From NCBI RefSeq assembly GCF_016834655.1, contig NZ_JAENHP010000007.1, positions 186,001-250,000 on the forward strand: 64,000 nt of DNA, given 5' to 3'. The notes beneath the pieces are model-generated. The model was given only the letters and a program-made list of their open reading frames with translations, ran no database searches and was not told the origin of the DNA. This document shows positions 1 through 7,849 of this stretch, piece after piece. Both the position numbers and the translations under genes were made by a program. This DNA is from Paractinoplanes ovalisporus (GTDB taxonomy: Bacteria > Actinomycetota > Actinomycetes > Mycobacteriales > Micromonosporaceae). How positions within the stretch are numbered: the first letter of the stretch is position 1; each line of letters begins with the position of its first letter.

Positions 1-14
1 CACAAGAAGGTCGG

Positions 15-1739
15 ATGAGTACCCAGCTGACCGTCTTCGTGGCGGTCTTCGGCGCGGTGGCCGTCATGGGCTTCGCCGCGGCCCGGTGGCGGCGGCCCGA
101 CTCCATCCACACGCTCGAGGAGTGGGGGCTGGGCGGGCGCGCGTTCGGCAACTGGGTCACGTTCTTTCTGCTCAGCGGCGACGTCTACACCGCGTACACG
201 TTCGTCGCCGTGCCCACGCTCGTCTACGGCATGGGCGCCGCGGGGTTCTTCCCGGTGCCGTTCCTGGTGATCGTCTACCCGATGCTGTTCGTGGTGCTCG
301 CGCGGTTCTGGTCGGTCTGCCACGTGCACGGTTTTGTCACGCCGGCCGAGTTCGTTCGTGCGCGTTTCGGCTCGAAAGGCATCGGAACCGCGGTCGCCGT
401 GCTCGGCATCGTCGCCACCATGCCGTACATCGCGCTGCAGTTGATCGGCATGGAGGCCGTGTTCGAGGTGATGGGCCTGCCCAAGGGCTGGCCGTTGACG
501 CTCGCTTTCTTCGTGCTGGCGCTCTACACGTTCAACTCCGGACTGCGCGGACCGGCGCTCGTGTCGATCGTCAAGGACGCGCTCATCCTCTGGGCCGTCC
601 TCGCGGTGCTGATGATCGTGGCGATGACACCCGGACAGTGGGACACGATCTTCCGCATCGCCGAGAACCGGTACGCGGTCACCCCGCGTACGGACGACGG
701 TTTGTTGTTGCCCGCGCAGAGTCAGCTGAATTACGTCACGCTCGCGCTCGGTTCGGCCGTGGCCCTGTTCCTCTATCCCCATACGCTCACCGGAGTGCTC
801 GCTTCGCGCAACCGCGGGACGCTGCGCCGCAACCTGGCCGTCCTGCCGATCTACACGCTCACGCTCGGCGTGCTCATGCTGGTCGGTTTCGCCGCGCTCT
901 ACGACGGGGTCACGCCGGTCGGGGGCAATGCGAACACCGTGGTGCCGCAGTGGTTCAACGAGAACGCGCCGGCCTGGAGCGCGGGCCTGGCGTTCGCCGC
1001 GATCGGGGTGGGCGCGATGGTGCCGGCCGCCATCATGTCGATCGCCGCCGCGAACCTGTTCACCCGCGACATCTACCGTGTCTATCTGCGTCCACAGGCT
1101 TCGGCGCGCGAGGAGACGTACGTCAGCAAGTCGGTTTCGCTCACCGTCAAGTTCGGCGCGTTGCTCATCCTGCTGCTCCTGAACACGCAGTTCGCGATCG
1201 ATCTGCAGCTGATCGGCGGCGTGGTCATCATGCAGACGTTGCCGGCGGTCGCGCTCGGGCTCTACACGAACTGGTTCCACCGCTGGGCGCTCGGCTGCGG
1301 CATGGGCGCGGGTCTCGTGCTCGGGGTCTTCATGCTGTGGCAGGTGCCGAAGCTGGGCGGCGCCGACGGCCGGCAGGTCATCCGGGAGCACTTCGGCGGT
1401 TCGGCCTGGCCCCTGGACAACCTCGGGCTCAACACCCAGGCGACCATCTACGTCGGTATCGTCGCGCTGGCCGTCAACCTGCTGATCGCGGTCGCGGCCA
1501 CGCCCGTGTTCCGGGCCCTGGACATTCCGGCCGGCGTCGACCTGACGCGCGAACACGACTACATAGCCGACGAAGGCGATCCCACCGTACGGCGGATGAC
1601 CGAGATCATCGACGGCGACCCGCTCCCGGAGGAGAAGCCGGTCTCGTTCTTCACACCCGTCGGCCCGCGAGCACAGGGCGACCCCCGAGCGGCACCACCG
1701 GACGACGACCAGTCCCGCCGCGCCTATCCACGCCTGTGA
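15..1739 (+). CDS. mctP: Sodium:solute symporter, MctP-type monocarboxylate permease
   Basis: A 574-residue, almost wholly hydrophobic protein with about 13 predicted membrane spans. The N-terminal EEWGLGGRAFG segment (about residues 35-45) is typical of SSS-family transporters. The following stretch (SGDVYTAYTFVAVPTLVYG) matches the actinobacterial MctP branch, which takes up lactate, pyruvate and other monocarboxylates with Na+ or H+. The last 60 or so residues are a polar cytoplasmic tail. The ATG is preceded by AGAAGG at 5-10, a good ribosome site. MctP genes usually follow a small DUF3311 membrane protein, which would lie just outside the window (inference). Family assignment is firm; the substrate is inferred. 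Confidence 0.86.
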   Translation: MSTQLTVFVAVFGAVAVMGFAAARWRRPDSIHTLEEWGLGGRAFGNWVTFFLLSGDVYTAYTFVAVPTLVYGMGAAGFFPVPFLVIVYPMLFVVLARFWSVCHVHGFVTPAEFVRARFGSKGIGTAVAVLGIVATMPYIALQLIGMEAVFEVMGLPKGWPLTLAFFVLALYTFNSGLRGPALVSIVKDALILWAVLAVLMIVAMTPGQWDTIFRIAENRYAVTPRTDDGLLLPAQSQLNYVTLALGSAVALFLYPHTLTGVLASRNRGTLRRNLAVLPIYTLTLGVLMLVGFAALYDGVTPVGGNANTVVPQWFNENAPAWSAGLAFAAIGVGAMVPAAIMSIAAANLFTRDIYRVYLRPQASAREETYVSKSVSLTVKFGALLILLLLNTQFAIDLQLIGGVVIMQTLPAVALGLYTNWFHRWALGCGMGAGLVLGVFMLWQVPKLGGADGRQVIREHFGGSAWPLDNLGLNTQATIYVGIVALAVNLLIAVAATPVFRALDIPAGVDLTREHDYIADEGDPTVRRMTEIIDGDPLPEEKPVSFFTPVGPRAQGDPRAAPPDDDQSRRAYPRL

Positions 1740-1907
1740 GCCGGTACGCGTAGCGCCGAGCGGGTGCGCGTATCTGCGTCGCGTGGGCGTGAGCGAGGTG
1801 CGCGTTTGCTGCGCGCGAGCGGGACGTGAACTCGAACGGACGTGCGCGTTTCGAAGAAAAGTGCGCGCGTCTGGGAACCTCGCATCGTGCTGTCGCGTGT
1901 ATCGGGC
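1740..1907. repeat. Intergenic region with degenerate GTGCGCGT repeats
   Basis: No gene is seen here. The word GTGCGCGT recurs at 1764, 1798 and 1842, with a variant at 1861, each in a similar G-rich context. TGAGC followed by a G-rich GTGCGCG stretch at 1790 resembles the sequence that starts at the symporter stop codon (1737). It may be an eroded copy of the stop-anchored arrays seen elsewhere in the window. GGGAACC at 1873-1879, about 30 bases before the sigma-factor ATG, resembles the -35 element of ECF-type promoters, which would fit autoregulation; this is weak. Confidence 0.35.
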
Positions 1908-2417
1908 ATGGTGGTTCCGACGACGTCCTCCCGGCCCGTTCTGCTCACCCCGGGTGAGACGGACGGGTTCGAGGCGTTCTACCGCGCGAACGTCGACCGG
2001 ATTTATCGCGCCCTCGCGGTGACGTTGCGGCGTGACGAGTTCGCACACGAGGCGGTCGACGAGGCGATGGCCCGCGCCTATGCGAAGTGGGCGACCGTGG
2101 GCACGCTCGACAACCCGGCCGGCTGGGTGTTCCGGGTCGGGCTGAACTGGGCGACCTCGTGGTGGCGCAAACTCCGCCGCGAGGCGCCGCCGGATGCCGC
2201 CTCCGAGCACCCGTCCCGCGACACGATCCCCGACGGCACGCTGCTCGCACTCGCCGCGCTCCCGTTGCCGCAACGGGCGGTCATCACCTGCCGCATTCTG
2301 CTCGACCTGACCACTGCCGAGACGGCCGACGCGCTCGGGCTGAGCGAAGGAACCGTCAAGAGCCGCCTGTCGCGGGGCCTCGCCGCCCTCCGCTCCGAGC
2401 TGAGCACCGAGGAGTGA
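1908..2417 (+). CDS. ECF (SigE-like) RNA polymerase sigma factor
   Basis: 169 residues. Region 2 spans about residues 20-85 (FEAFYRANVDRIYRALAVTL onward) and region 4 about residues 110-160, with the helix-turn-helix TTAETADALGLSEGTVKSRL. Such sigma factors direct RNA polymerase to stress or envelope promoters. I start at ATG 1908 because the sigma domain begins about 18 residues later; frame-open sequence further upstream has no sigma homology. The next gene begins two bases after the stop, so the two are probably translationally coupled, and the partner may be its regulator. The precise ECF subgroup is not determined. Confidence 0.85.
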   Translation: MVVPTTSSRPVLLTPGETDGFEAFYRANVDRIYRALAVTLRRDEFAHEAVDEAMARAYAKWATVGTLDNPAGWVFRVGLNWATSWWRKLRREAPPDAASEHPSRDTIPDGTLLALAALPLPQRAVITCRILLDLTTAETADALGLSEGTVKSRLSRGLAALRSELSTEE

Positions 2418-2419
2418 CC

Positions 2420-3532
2420 ATGAGCATGGACCAGATTCCGCGCGACATCGACGTCGCCGTGCGCGCCGCGGGGGCGAGCAGCCGCCCGTACGGGGGAGAG
2501 CTGCCGGACGTCTACCGCCGCGCCCGCCTCCGCCGCACCCGGCGCCGGGCCGCGGCCGCCTTCACCACGATCGCCGTTGCGGCCGGGCTCGTCGGGGGCG
2601 GGCTCGTCGTGCGACGTCACACCGAGGTGGTGCCGCCGGTCGAACCCGCCGTCACGAACTGGGCGACGCAGAGGCTCCTGCTGTCCGGGGCGGCGGGGCA
2701 GTACGCGACGGCGGCCCACCCCGATCCGGTCGAGCTGCGCGGCGGCCTGGCGACCGGCGAGCTGACGCCGGACGGGGCGCTGACCACTCACCGGGTCATC
2801 GGGGGTGGCGAAGACGACCGGGTGATCGGTCTGCCCGACGGCCGGCTGCTGTCGCTCGGGCCGCGCGACAAGGAGCCGGACCCGGACCGCGCCTCCGGCA
2901 TGACATCAATGTTGACGATCGTGTCGCCCAGCGGCGACATCGTGCAGCGGGACGTCGACCGTGCCGAGCCGCTCGAACTGCTCGGAGCCGACGCGACCTT
3001 CGCCTACCTCTGGCGCCCCACCGGCATGTTCGCGCACGACCTGTCCACCGGGCTGGAGAGGCTGGTCATCTCGGCGCTGATGATGGACCTGCCCGACGCC
3101 GATCCGGCCGGCGCGCTCGACGCGTCCGACGTGACCGGCGACCGGCTGGTCGTCGCCGAGCGGGCCCGTGCGTGCGAGCCGATGGTGTACGACATCGCCT
3201 CGCCGCAGGGAATCCGTTCGCTGCCGCTGAGTTCGCTCGGTTGCCGGTCCGTGATCGGTCTGCGCTTGTCGCCGTCGACCGGGCGCCTCGCCGTGACTTA
3301 TCAGGACCAGAAGGGCCTCGTACGCGTCGCCGTGTTCAACACCGAGGACGGGCGAACCCTCGCCGACCGCGCGGTCACGTCGGCGGGCAACGAGCCCGGG
3401 TCGTCGGCGGGTGACAAGCCGGGCCGGGCGACCGTCAACATGGCCTGGACGGATGAGCGGAATCTGCTCGTGGTGTCCGTTCCGAGCGGGCCGGGAGTGC
3501 ACGTTCTGCGGCCGTTCACGGTTGCCACCTGA
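2420..3532 (+). CDS. Membrane-anchored protein coupled to the sigma factor
   Basis: 370 residues. A cytoplasmic N-terminus of about 35 residues, rich in Arg before the membrane, is followed by one transmembrane helix (about 36-55, AAAAFTTIAVAAGLVGGGLV). A long exported part follows with repeated short beta-strand motifs (LSPSTGRLAVTYQ, VAVFNTEDGRTL, NMAWTDERNLLVVSV) like a beta-propeller. The ATG lies just after the sigma-factor stop within GAGGAGTGACCATG, so translation is coupled. Topology and position suggest an anti-sigma or sensor role for the upstream ECF factor, but no recognised zinc-binding anti-sigma motif is visible. Function is inferred from context only. Confidence 0.7.
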   Translation: MSMDQIPRDIDVAVRAAGASSRPYGGELPDVYRRARLRRTRRRAAAAFTTIAVAAGLVGGGLVVRRHTEVVPPVEPAVTNWATQRLLLSGAAGQYATAAHPDPVELRGGLATGELTPDGALTTHRVIGGGEDDRVIGLPDGRLLSLGPRDKEPDPDRASGMTSMLTIVSPSGDIVQRDVDRAEPLELLGADATFAYLWRPTGMFAHDLSTGLERLVISALMMDLPDADPAGALDASDVTGDRLVVAERARACEPMVYDIASPQGIRSLPLSSLGCRSVIGLRLSPSTGRLAVTYQDQKGLVRVAVFNTEDGRTLADRAVTSAGNEPGSSAGDKPGRATVNMAWTDERNLLVVSVPSGPGVHVLRPFTVAT

Positions 3533-3639
3533 GCGGTCGTGGCGCCCACCACATGGCTCGGCCGCCCAGGCGCATCAGGGCCGGCACCAGCACGCCGCGG
3601 ATGATGGCCCCAGCGGTCCCGATGCCGATCAACCGCCGG
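3516..3639 (-). pseudogene. Relic of the C-terminus of an MMPL-family transporter
   Basis: The space between two convergent genes translates on the minus strand to about 40 residues ending at TGA (3516-3518). It contains the run PALMRLGGRAMWWAPRP preceded by GAIIRGVLV. This closely resembles the last membrane helix and tail of actinobacterial MMPL/RND exporters (usual form: VRALLVPA.MRLLG.ANWWAPRPL). No rest of the gene exists: the frame runs straight into the 3' end of the GH43 gene without a start. I read it as the surviving 3' stump after a deletion or insertion. Confidence 0.62.
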
Positions 3640-5277
3640 CTACTTCGAACCGCTGACCACGCGGTAGGAAGCGTCGTCGAAGTCGGCGTACGCGCCCTCG
3701 CGGCCGAGGTCCTGCACCCACAGGCCGACGAACGCGCCGGTGAAACCCCAGGCGGCCGGCTCGCCGTTGACGACCCGAGCCGCGTACTCGTCGGACAGCG
3801 TCGTGGCGTCGAGCACCGGGCCGGCCGACTGCCAGGTCGCGCCCGGGAAGGCGTACGCGAAAGTGAGCGACGGGCCCTCGAAGCGCAACCGGAGCCGGAC
3901 CGGGCCGGGGGAGAGGATCGGCGTCCGGACGCCTGGGACCACCGTGACCTGACCGCTGTCGCAGGCGAGCAGATCGATCACCGGTTGACCGTCATCGTCG
4001 GCGGTGACGTGCAGGTAGTACCAGTTGCGCGTGCTGTAGTAGGCGGTTATCCCGGCCAGCTGCCGATAGTTGCGGGGCTCGAATTCCATGGTCGCCTCGA
4101 ACGTGCAGTCGGTCGCCACCACCCGCCGCGCCACCAGGCTGGGCCGGTGGCGGCCCATCGGCGACAGTCCGCCGTGGATGCGCAGGTGGGACGGGCGCGC
4201 CGAAAGTGACACCCAGTCGGGCGTGGCGGGCCGCCGCAGCGTCGACCAGTTGACCCCCAGTTCGGGGCTGTCGAAGGGGTCGTCCTCGGAAAGCGAGGGC
4301 GGCGCCGACGGGACCGGCGAAATGAAGCGTGGCGCGGGCAGCGCGGACGCCGGCACGCCCCCAGCGATCCGCGGCCAGCCGGAATCGGTCCAGGTCACCT
4401 CCTGCAGCGCCGTCTCGCGGCCGAGCACGCAGCGCCCGAGCGGCGAATAGGGCCGCCCGACCAGGTGCGCGAGATACCACTGCCCGTCCGGCGTCTCGAC
4501 CAGGCTGCCGTGCCCGGCCTTCTGCAACGCCAGCGACGGGTCGCCGGCCGACGTCAGCAGCGGGCCGGACGGGTCGGCCAGGTAGGGCCCGAGCAGGTGT
4601 GCCGAGCGCGCGACGGTGACCTGGTGCTCCCAGCTCGTGCCGCCCTCGGCGGTGACCAGGTAGTACCAGCCGTCCTTGCGATAGAGGTTGGGCGCCTCGG
4701 TGACGGCCGCCGCGGTGCCGGTGAAGATCATGTGCTCCGGTCCGACCAGCGCGCGGGCCTGCCGGTCGTACTGCTGGATCGAGATGCCGGCGAACCGGTT
4801 CCGGCCGGGCCGCCAGTCCGCCACCATCGACAGCATCCAGGTCGTGCCGTCGACGTCGTGGAACAGCGACGCGTCGAAGCCGCGGCCGTGCAGCACCACC
4901 GGACCGGACCACGGCCCGATCGGTGTCGGCCCGGTGACCAGGAAGTTCTGCGGATCCCAGTAACCGCCGGCGAAGGTCGCCACGTCGGAGTAGAGCAGGT
5001 GGAACTGCCCGTCCGCGTACGAGAGGTTGGGCGCCCACACCCCGTTCGAGTCGCCCGTGCCGACCAGGTCGAGCAGGCGTTTCTCGGTGAGCGCACCGCC
5101 GAGCGGCGTCCAGTCGACGAGATCAATCGAGTGATGCACCCGTACGCCCGGATACCACTCGAACGTCGAGGTGGCGATGTAGTAGTCGCTGCCCACCCGC
5201 AGGATCGACGGGTCGGGGTGGAAGCCCGGCAGCACCGGATTGCTGATCTCCCGCACCGAGACCTCGACACTCGTCAA
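3640..5277 (-). CDS. Glycoside hydrolase family 43 beta-xylosidase (GH43_11-like)
   Basis: 545 residues, the usual length for two-domain GH43 xylosidases. The catalytic five-bladed propeller (about 10-310) carries the expected triad: Asp22 in FHPDPS (base), Asp135 in GFDAS (pKa modulator) and Glu194 in VTEAPNLY (acid). The C-terminal beta-sandwich (about 335-540, from DPFDSPELGVNWSTLRRP) is the domain that closes the active site. No signal peptide, so probably cytoplasmic, cutting imported xylo-oligosaccharides. The TTG start has GGGAGGG seven bases upstream; a GTG at 5256 is an alternative. It is divergent from the c-di-GMP gene and has no transporter next to it. Confidence 0.9.
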   Translation of the reverse strand: MTSVEVSVREISNPVLPGFHPDPSILRVGSDYYIATSTFEWYPGVRVHHSIDLVDWTPLGGALTEKRLLDLVGTGDSNGVWAPNLSYADGQFHLLYSDVATFAGGYWDPQNFLVTGPTPIGPWSGPVVLHGRGFDASLFHDVDGTTWMLSMVADWRPGRNRFAGISIQQYDRQARALVGPEHMIFTGTAAAVTEAPNLYRKDGWYYLVTAEGGTSWEHQVTVARSAHLLGPYLADPSGPLLTSAGDPSLALQKAGHGSLVETPDGQWYLAHLVGRPYSPLGRCVLGRETALQEVTWTDSGWPRIAGGVPASALPAPRFISPVPSAPPSLSEDDPFDSPELGVNWSTLRRPATPDWVSLSARPSHLRIHGGLSPMGRHRPSLVARRVVATDCTFEATMEFEPRNYRQLAGITAYYSTRNWYYLHVTADDDGQPVIDLLACDSGQVTVVPGVRTPILSPGPVRLRLRFEGPSLTFAYAFPGATWQSAGPVLDATTLSDEYAARVVNGEPAAWGFTGAFVGLWVQDLGREGAYADFDDASYRVVSGSK

Positions 5278-5438
5278 CCGACGGCCCTCCCGACTGGTGC
5301 CCGTAAGTTCCGGAGACTATCGCAAGTTCCGTCCGTACGGGGCGGCGCCGTGATGCCACCCCTGATCAATCGCACCGGTAAACCTCGGATCGGCCGTCCG
5401 GTGGCCGATGAGACCTCCCGGTGACGACGGGAGGACAG

Positions 5439-7766
5439 GTGCGGACTGAGCAGCGCGGCGCGCGGCTGATCGACCTGCTGTGGCGGGACACCGCCCTGCG
5501 CGTTTCGGTTGCGCTCACCTTGCTCGGTTGCGCGCTTTTCTTCGTCTTCGACGGCGATTCCGTACGCCAGGTGCAGGTCTACTGGGCGTTCCAGGTGCCG
5601 CTCGACGCCGCGCTGGCGCTGGGCGCGTGGCGTATCCGGGAGATCTCGCCGCGGCGGTTCCGGACGTTCTGGACGATTCTCGCCTTCGCCGGCAGCTGCT
5701 TCGCGGTCGGCGACGCCGTGCAGACGGTGCTCACCTTCGTGCATACGGACAGTCCGTCGATGAACGGCGGACTCGTGCAGACCGCGTTCTTCGCCGTCGG
5801 CATGAGCAGCAACGTGATCGCCTGCCTGATCTTCCCGCAGGGCCTGTCGACCCGCCGCGAGAAGTCGATCTTCTGGCTCGACGCCACCACGGTCATCGTC
5901 GGCGGCGGCGTCACCGCGTGGTGTTTCGCGGTCAATCCGCTCGGCGGCGCGCACTCCGACCGGCTCACCGCGAGCCTGACCGCGGCGCTGGTGGTCGTGG
6001 CCGCGTTCTCGGCCACCAAGGTCGCGCTCATCAAGGCGCCGCCGATGGCCCGGATCGCCGCCTGGCCCATGGTCGCGGCGGCCAGTATGCAGGGCATCAG
6101 CACCTTCCTGCCGGGTGACTTCCAAGAGGCTTCCCACCCGTACGTCTTCACGATCCGTCTCGTGCCGTCGCTGCTGATCGCCGTGGGGCCGTGGGTCCAG
6201 GCCGGTGTGCTGCGCAGCGGACGGACCTACCGCGCCACCAAGCGTCGTCCGTACAGCCTTCTCCCGTACGGGATGATCGGGCTGACCTTCGTGATCTTCT
6301 TCGCGATGCTGCCCGACCAGGCGTCGTCCCAGCTGTGGGGTGCGGCCATCGGCGTGGTCGTGATCAGCTGCCTGGTCGCCGGCCGGCAACTCGTCGCGTT
6401 CCACGACAACATGCAGCTCATCGACCGGCTCGACGTGGCCTTGGACGAGGTGCGCGGCCACGAGGCTCAGCTGCTCGCGCAGGCTTCGACCGACGGGCTC
6501 ACCGGGCTCGCCAACCGCACCCGGTTCGCCGCTCTGCTCGACGAGGAGATGTCCGCCGCCGACGGTGTGTCGGTGCTGCTGATCGATCTGGACGACTTCA
6601 AGACGGTCAACGACACGCTGGGCCACGCGGCCGGCGACGCGCTGCTCGTGAGCGTTTCCGAGCGACTGCGCGACGCGGTCCGTACCGGTGACGTCGTCGC
6701 CCGTCTGGGCGGCGACGAGTTCGCGATCCTGCTGCCCGGCGCCGACGCCGCCGCGGCCGGGTGGGTCGCCGACGACATCCAGCGCCGGCTCACCGAACCC
6801 ATGGACGTCCGCGGACACGTGCTGGTCACCCGGGCCAGCGTCGGCGTGGCCCGCTCCCGTCCCGGCGACGACCAGTCGGTGCTGCTGAGCAACGCCGACA
6901 TCGCCATGTACGAGGCGAAGCGGCGCGGCAAGAGCATGTGGGTCGAGTACACCGACGCGATGGGCGCCCGGATCAGCGCCGAGGCCCGGCTCAGCCGGGA
7001 GATGGCCCAGGCCGTCGAGCGCGGCGAGTTCACGCTGCTCTACCAGCCGATCGTACGGCTCTCGGACGGTGTGCTGACCGGGGTCGAGTCTCTGATCCGG
7101 TGGAACCACCCGACCCGGGGTCTGGTCACGCCGGGTGAGTTCATTCCGGTCGCCGAGCGTACGGGCCAGATCGTCGCCGTCGGCCGCTGGGCGTTGCGCG
7201 AGGCCTGCCGGCAGGCGGCGGAGTGGCGGCGTTCGTTCCCGGCCGCGGCCGAGCTGCGGGTGGGCGTCAACGTCGCCGGCCGCCAGCTACGCGAGCCCGG
7301 CTTCGTGGCCGAGGTGGACGCGGTGCTGACCGAGACCGGCCTGCCGCCGTCGCACCTGAACATCGAGGTGACCGAGACGGCCGTCTTCGACGACGAGGAG
7401 TCCACCGAGGTCCTGTTCGACCTGCGCGGCCACGGCGTACGGCTGTCGCTGGACGACTTCGGCACCGCCGCGTCGTCGCTGGGCCTGCTGCTGACCACGC
7501 CGGTCACATCGCTCAAGCTGGACCGCTCGTTCGTCGAGTCGATCACCACCGTCGGCCGTCAGGCGGCGGTCGCCAACGCGGTGAGCCAGATGGCCGCCGC
7601 GCTCGAGCTGGCCTCGGTGGCCGAGGGCATCGAGACGGCCGAGCAGCGCGTCGTTCTGCAGGACCTCGGTTACCGCTACGGCCAGGGATTCCTGTTCGCG
7701 CGCCCGTTGCCGGCCGCCGAGATCGCCTCGGCGTGGTTGAGCGGCCACGCCCGCCTTCCCGCCTGA
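5439..7766 (+). CDS. Membrane GGDEF-EAL c-di-GMP turnover protein
   Basis: 775 residues. An N-terminal sensor of eight or nine membrane spans (about 10-300) is followed by a linker helix. A GGDEF domain (about 345-505) keeps an exact GGDEF loop (LGGDEFAILLPG), so it could make c-di-GMP. The EAL domain (about 525-770) has ESL in place of EAL plus the other catalytic positions: NIEVTE, LDDFGT, KLDRSF, AEGIET and QGFLFARP. It could therefore hydrolyse c-di-GMP; both activities look intact. The open frame extends to a GTG at 5421, but GTG 5439 has GGGAGG at 5429-5434, so I prefer it. The CheB-hybrid kinase follows about 80 bases later. Confidence 0.9.
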   Translation: MRTEQRGARLIDLLWRDTALRVSVALTLLGCALFFVFDGDSVRQVQVYWAFQVPLDAALALGAWRIREISPRRFRTFWTILAFAGSCFAVGDAVQTVLTFVHTDSPSMNGGLVQTAFFAVGMSSNVIACLIFPQGLSTRREKSIFWLDATTVIVGGGVTAWCFAVNPLGGAHSDRLTASLTAALVVVAAFSATKVALIKAPPMARIAAWPMVAAASMQGISTFLPGDFQEASHPYVFTIRLVPSLLIAVGPWVQAGVLRSGRTYRATKRRPYSLLPYGMIGLTFVIFFAMLPDQASSQLWGAAIGVVVISCLVAGRQLVAFHDNMQLIDRLDVALDEVRGHEAQLLAQASTDGLTGLANRTRFAALLDEEMSAADGVSVLLIDLDDFKTVNDTLGHAAGDALLVSVSERLRDAVRTGDVVARLGGDEFAILLPGADAAAAGWVADDIQRRLTEPMDVRGHVLVTRASVGVARSRPGDDQSVLLSNADIAMYEAKRRGKSMWVEYTDAMGARISAEARLSREMAQAVERGEFTLLYQPIVRLSDGVLTGVESLIRWNHPTRGLVTPGEFIPVAERTGQIVAVGRWALREACRQAAEWRRSFPAAAELRVGVNVAGRQLREPGFVAEVDAVLTETGLPPSHLNIEVTETAVFDDEESTEVLFDLRGHGVRLSLDDFGTAASSLGLLLTTPVTSLKLDRSFVESITTVGRQAAVANAVSQMAAALELASVAEGIETAEQRVVLQDLGYRYGQGFLFARPLPAAEIASAWLSGHARLPA

Positions 7767-7849
7767 GCACCGCTTTCCGCTCGCCATCGCGACTAGGCTG
7801 TGAGGTGATGCGGGCTTCGGGCCGGTGCCCGCTGACCGGGGGTGGGGTG

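Noticed and set aside
2078..2791. Long open frame on the strand opposite the sigma-factor region
   Set aside because: High third-position GC keeps antisense frames open; composition (Arg/Gly/Pro-rich, no domains) and full overlap with two convincing genes mark it as a shadow. The same holds for many such frames, e.g. 8564-9511 minus and 40056-41021 minus.
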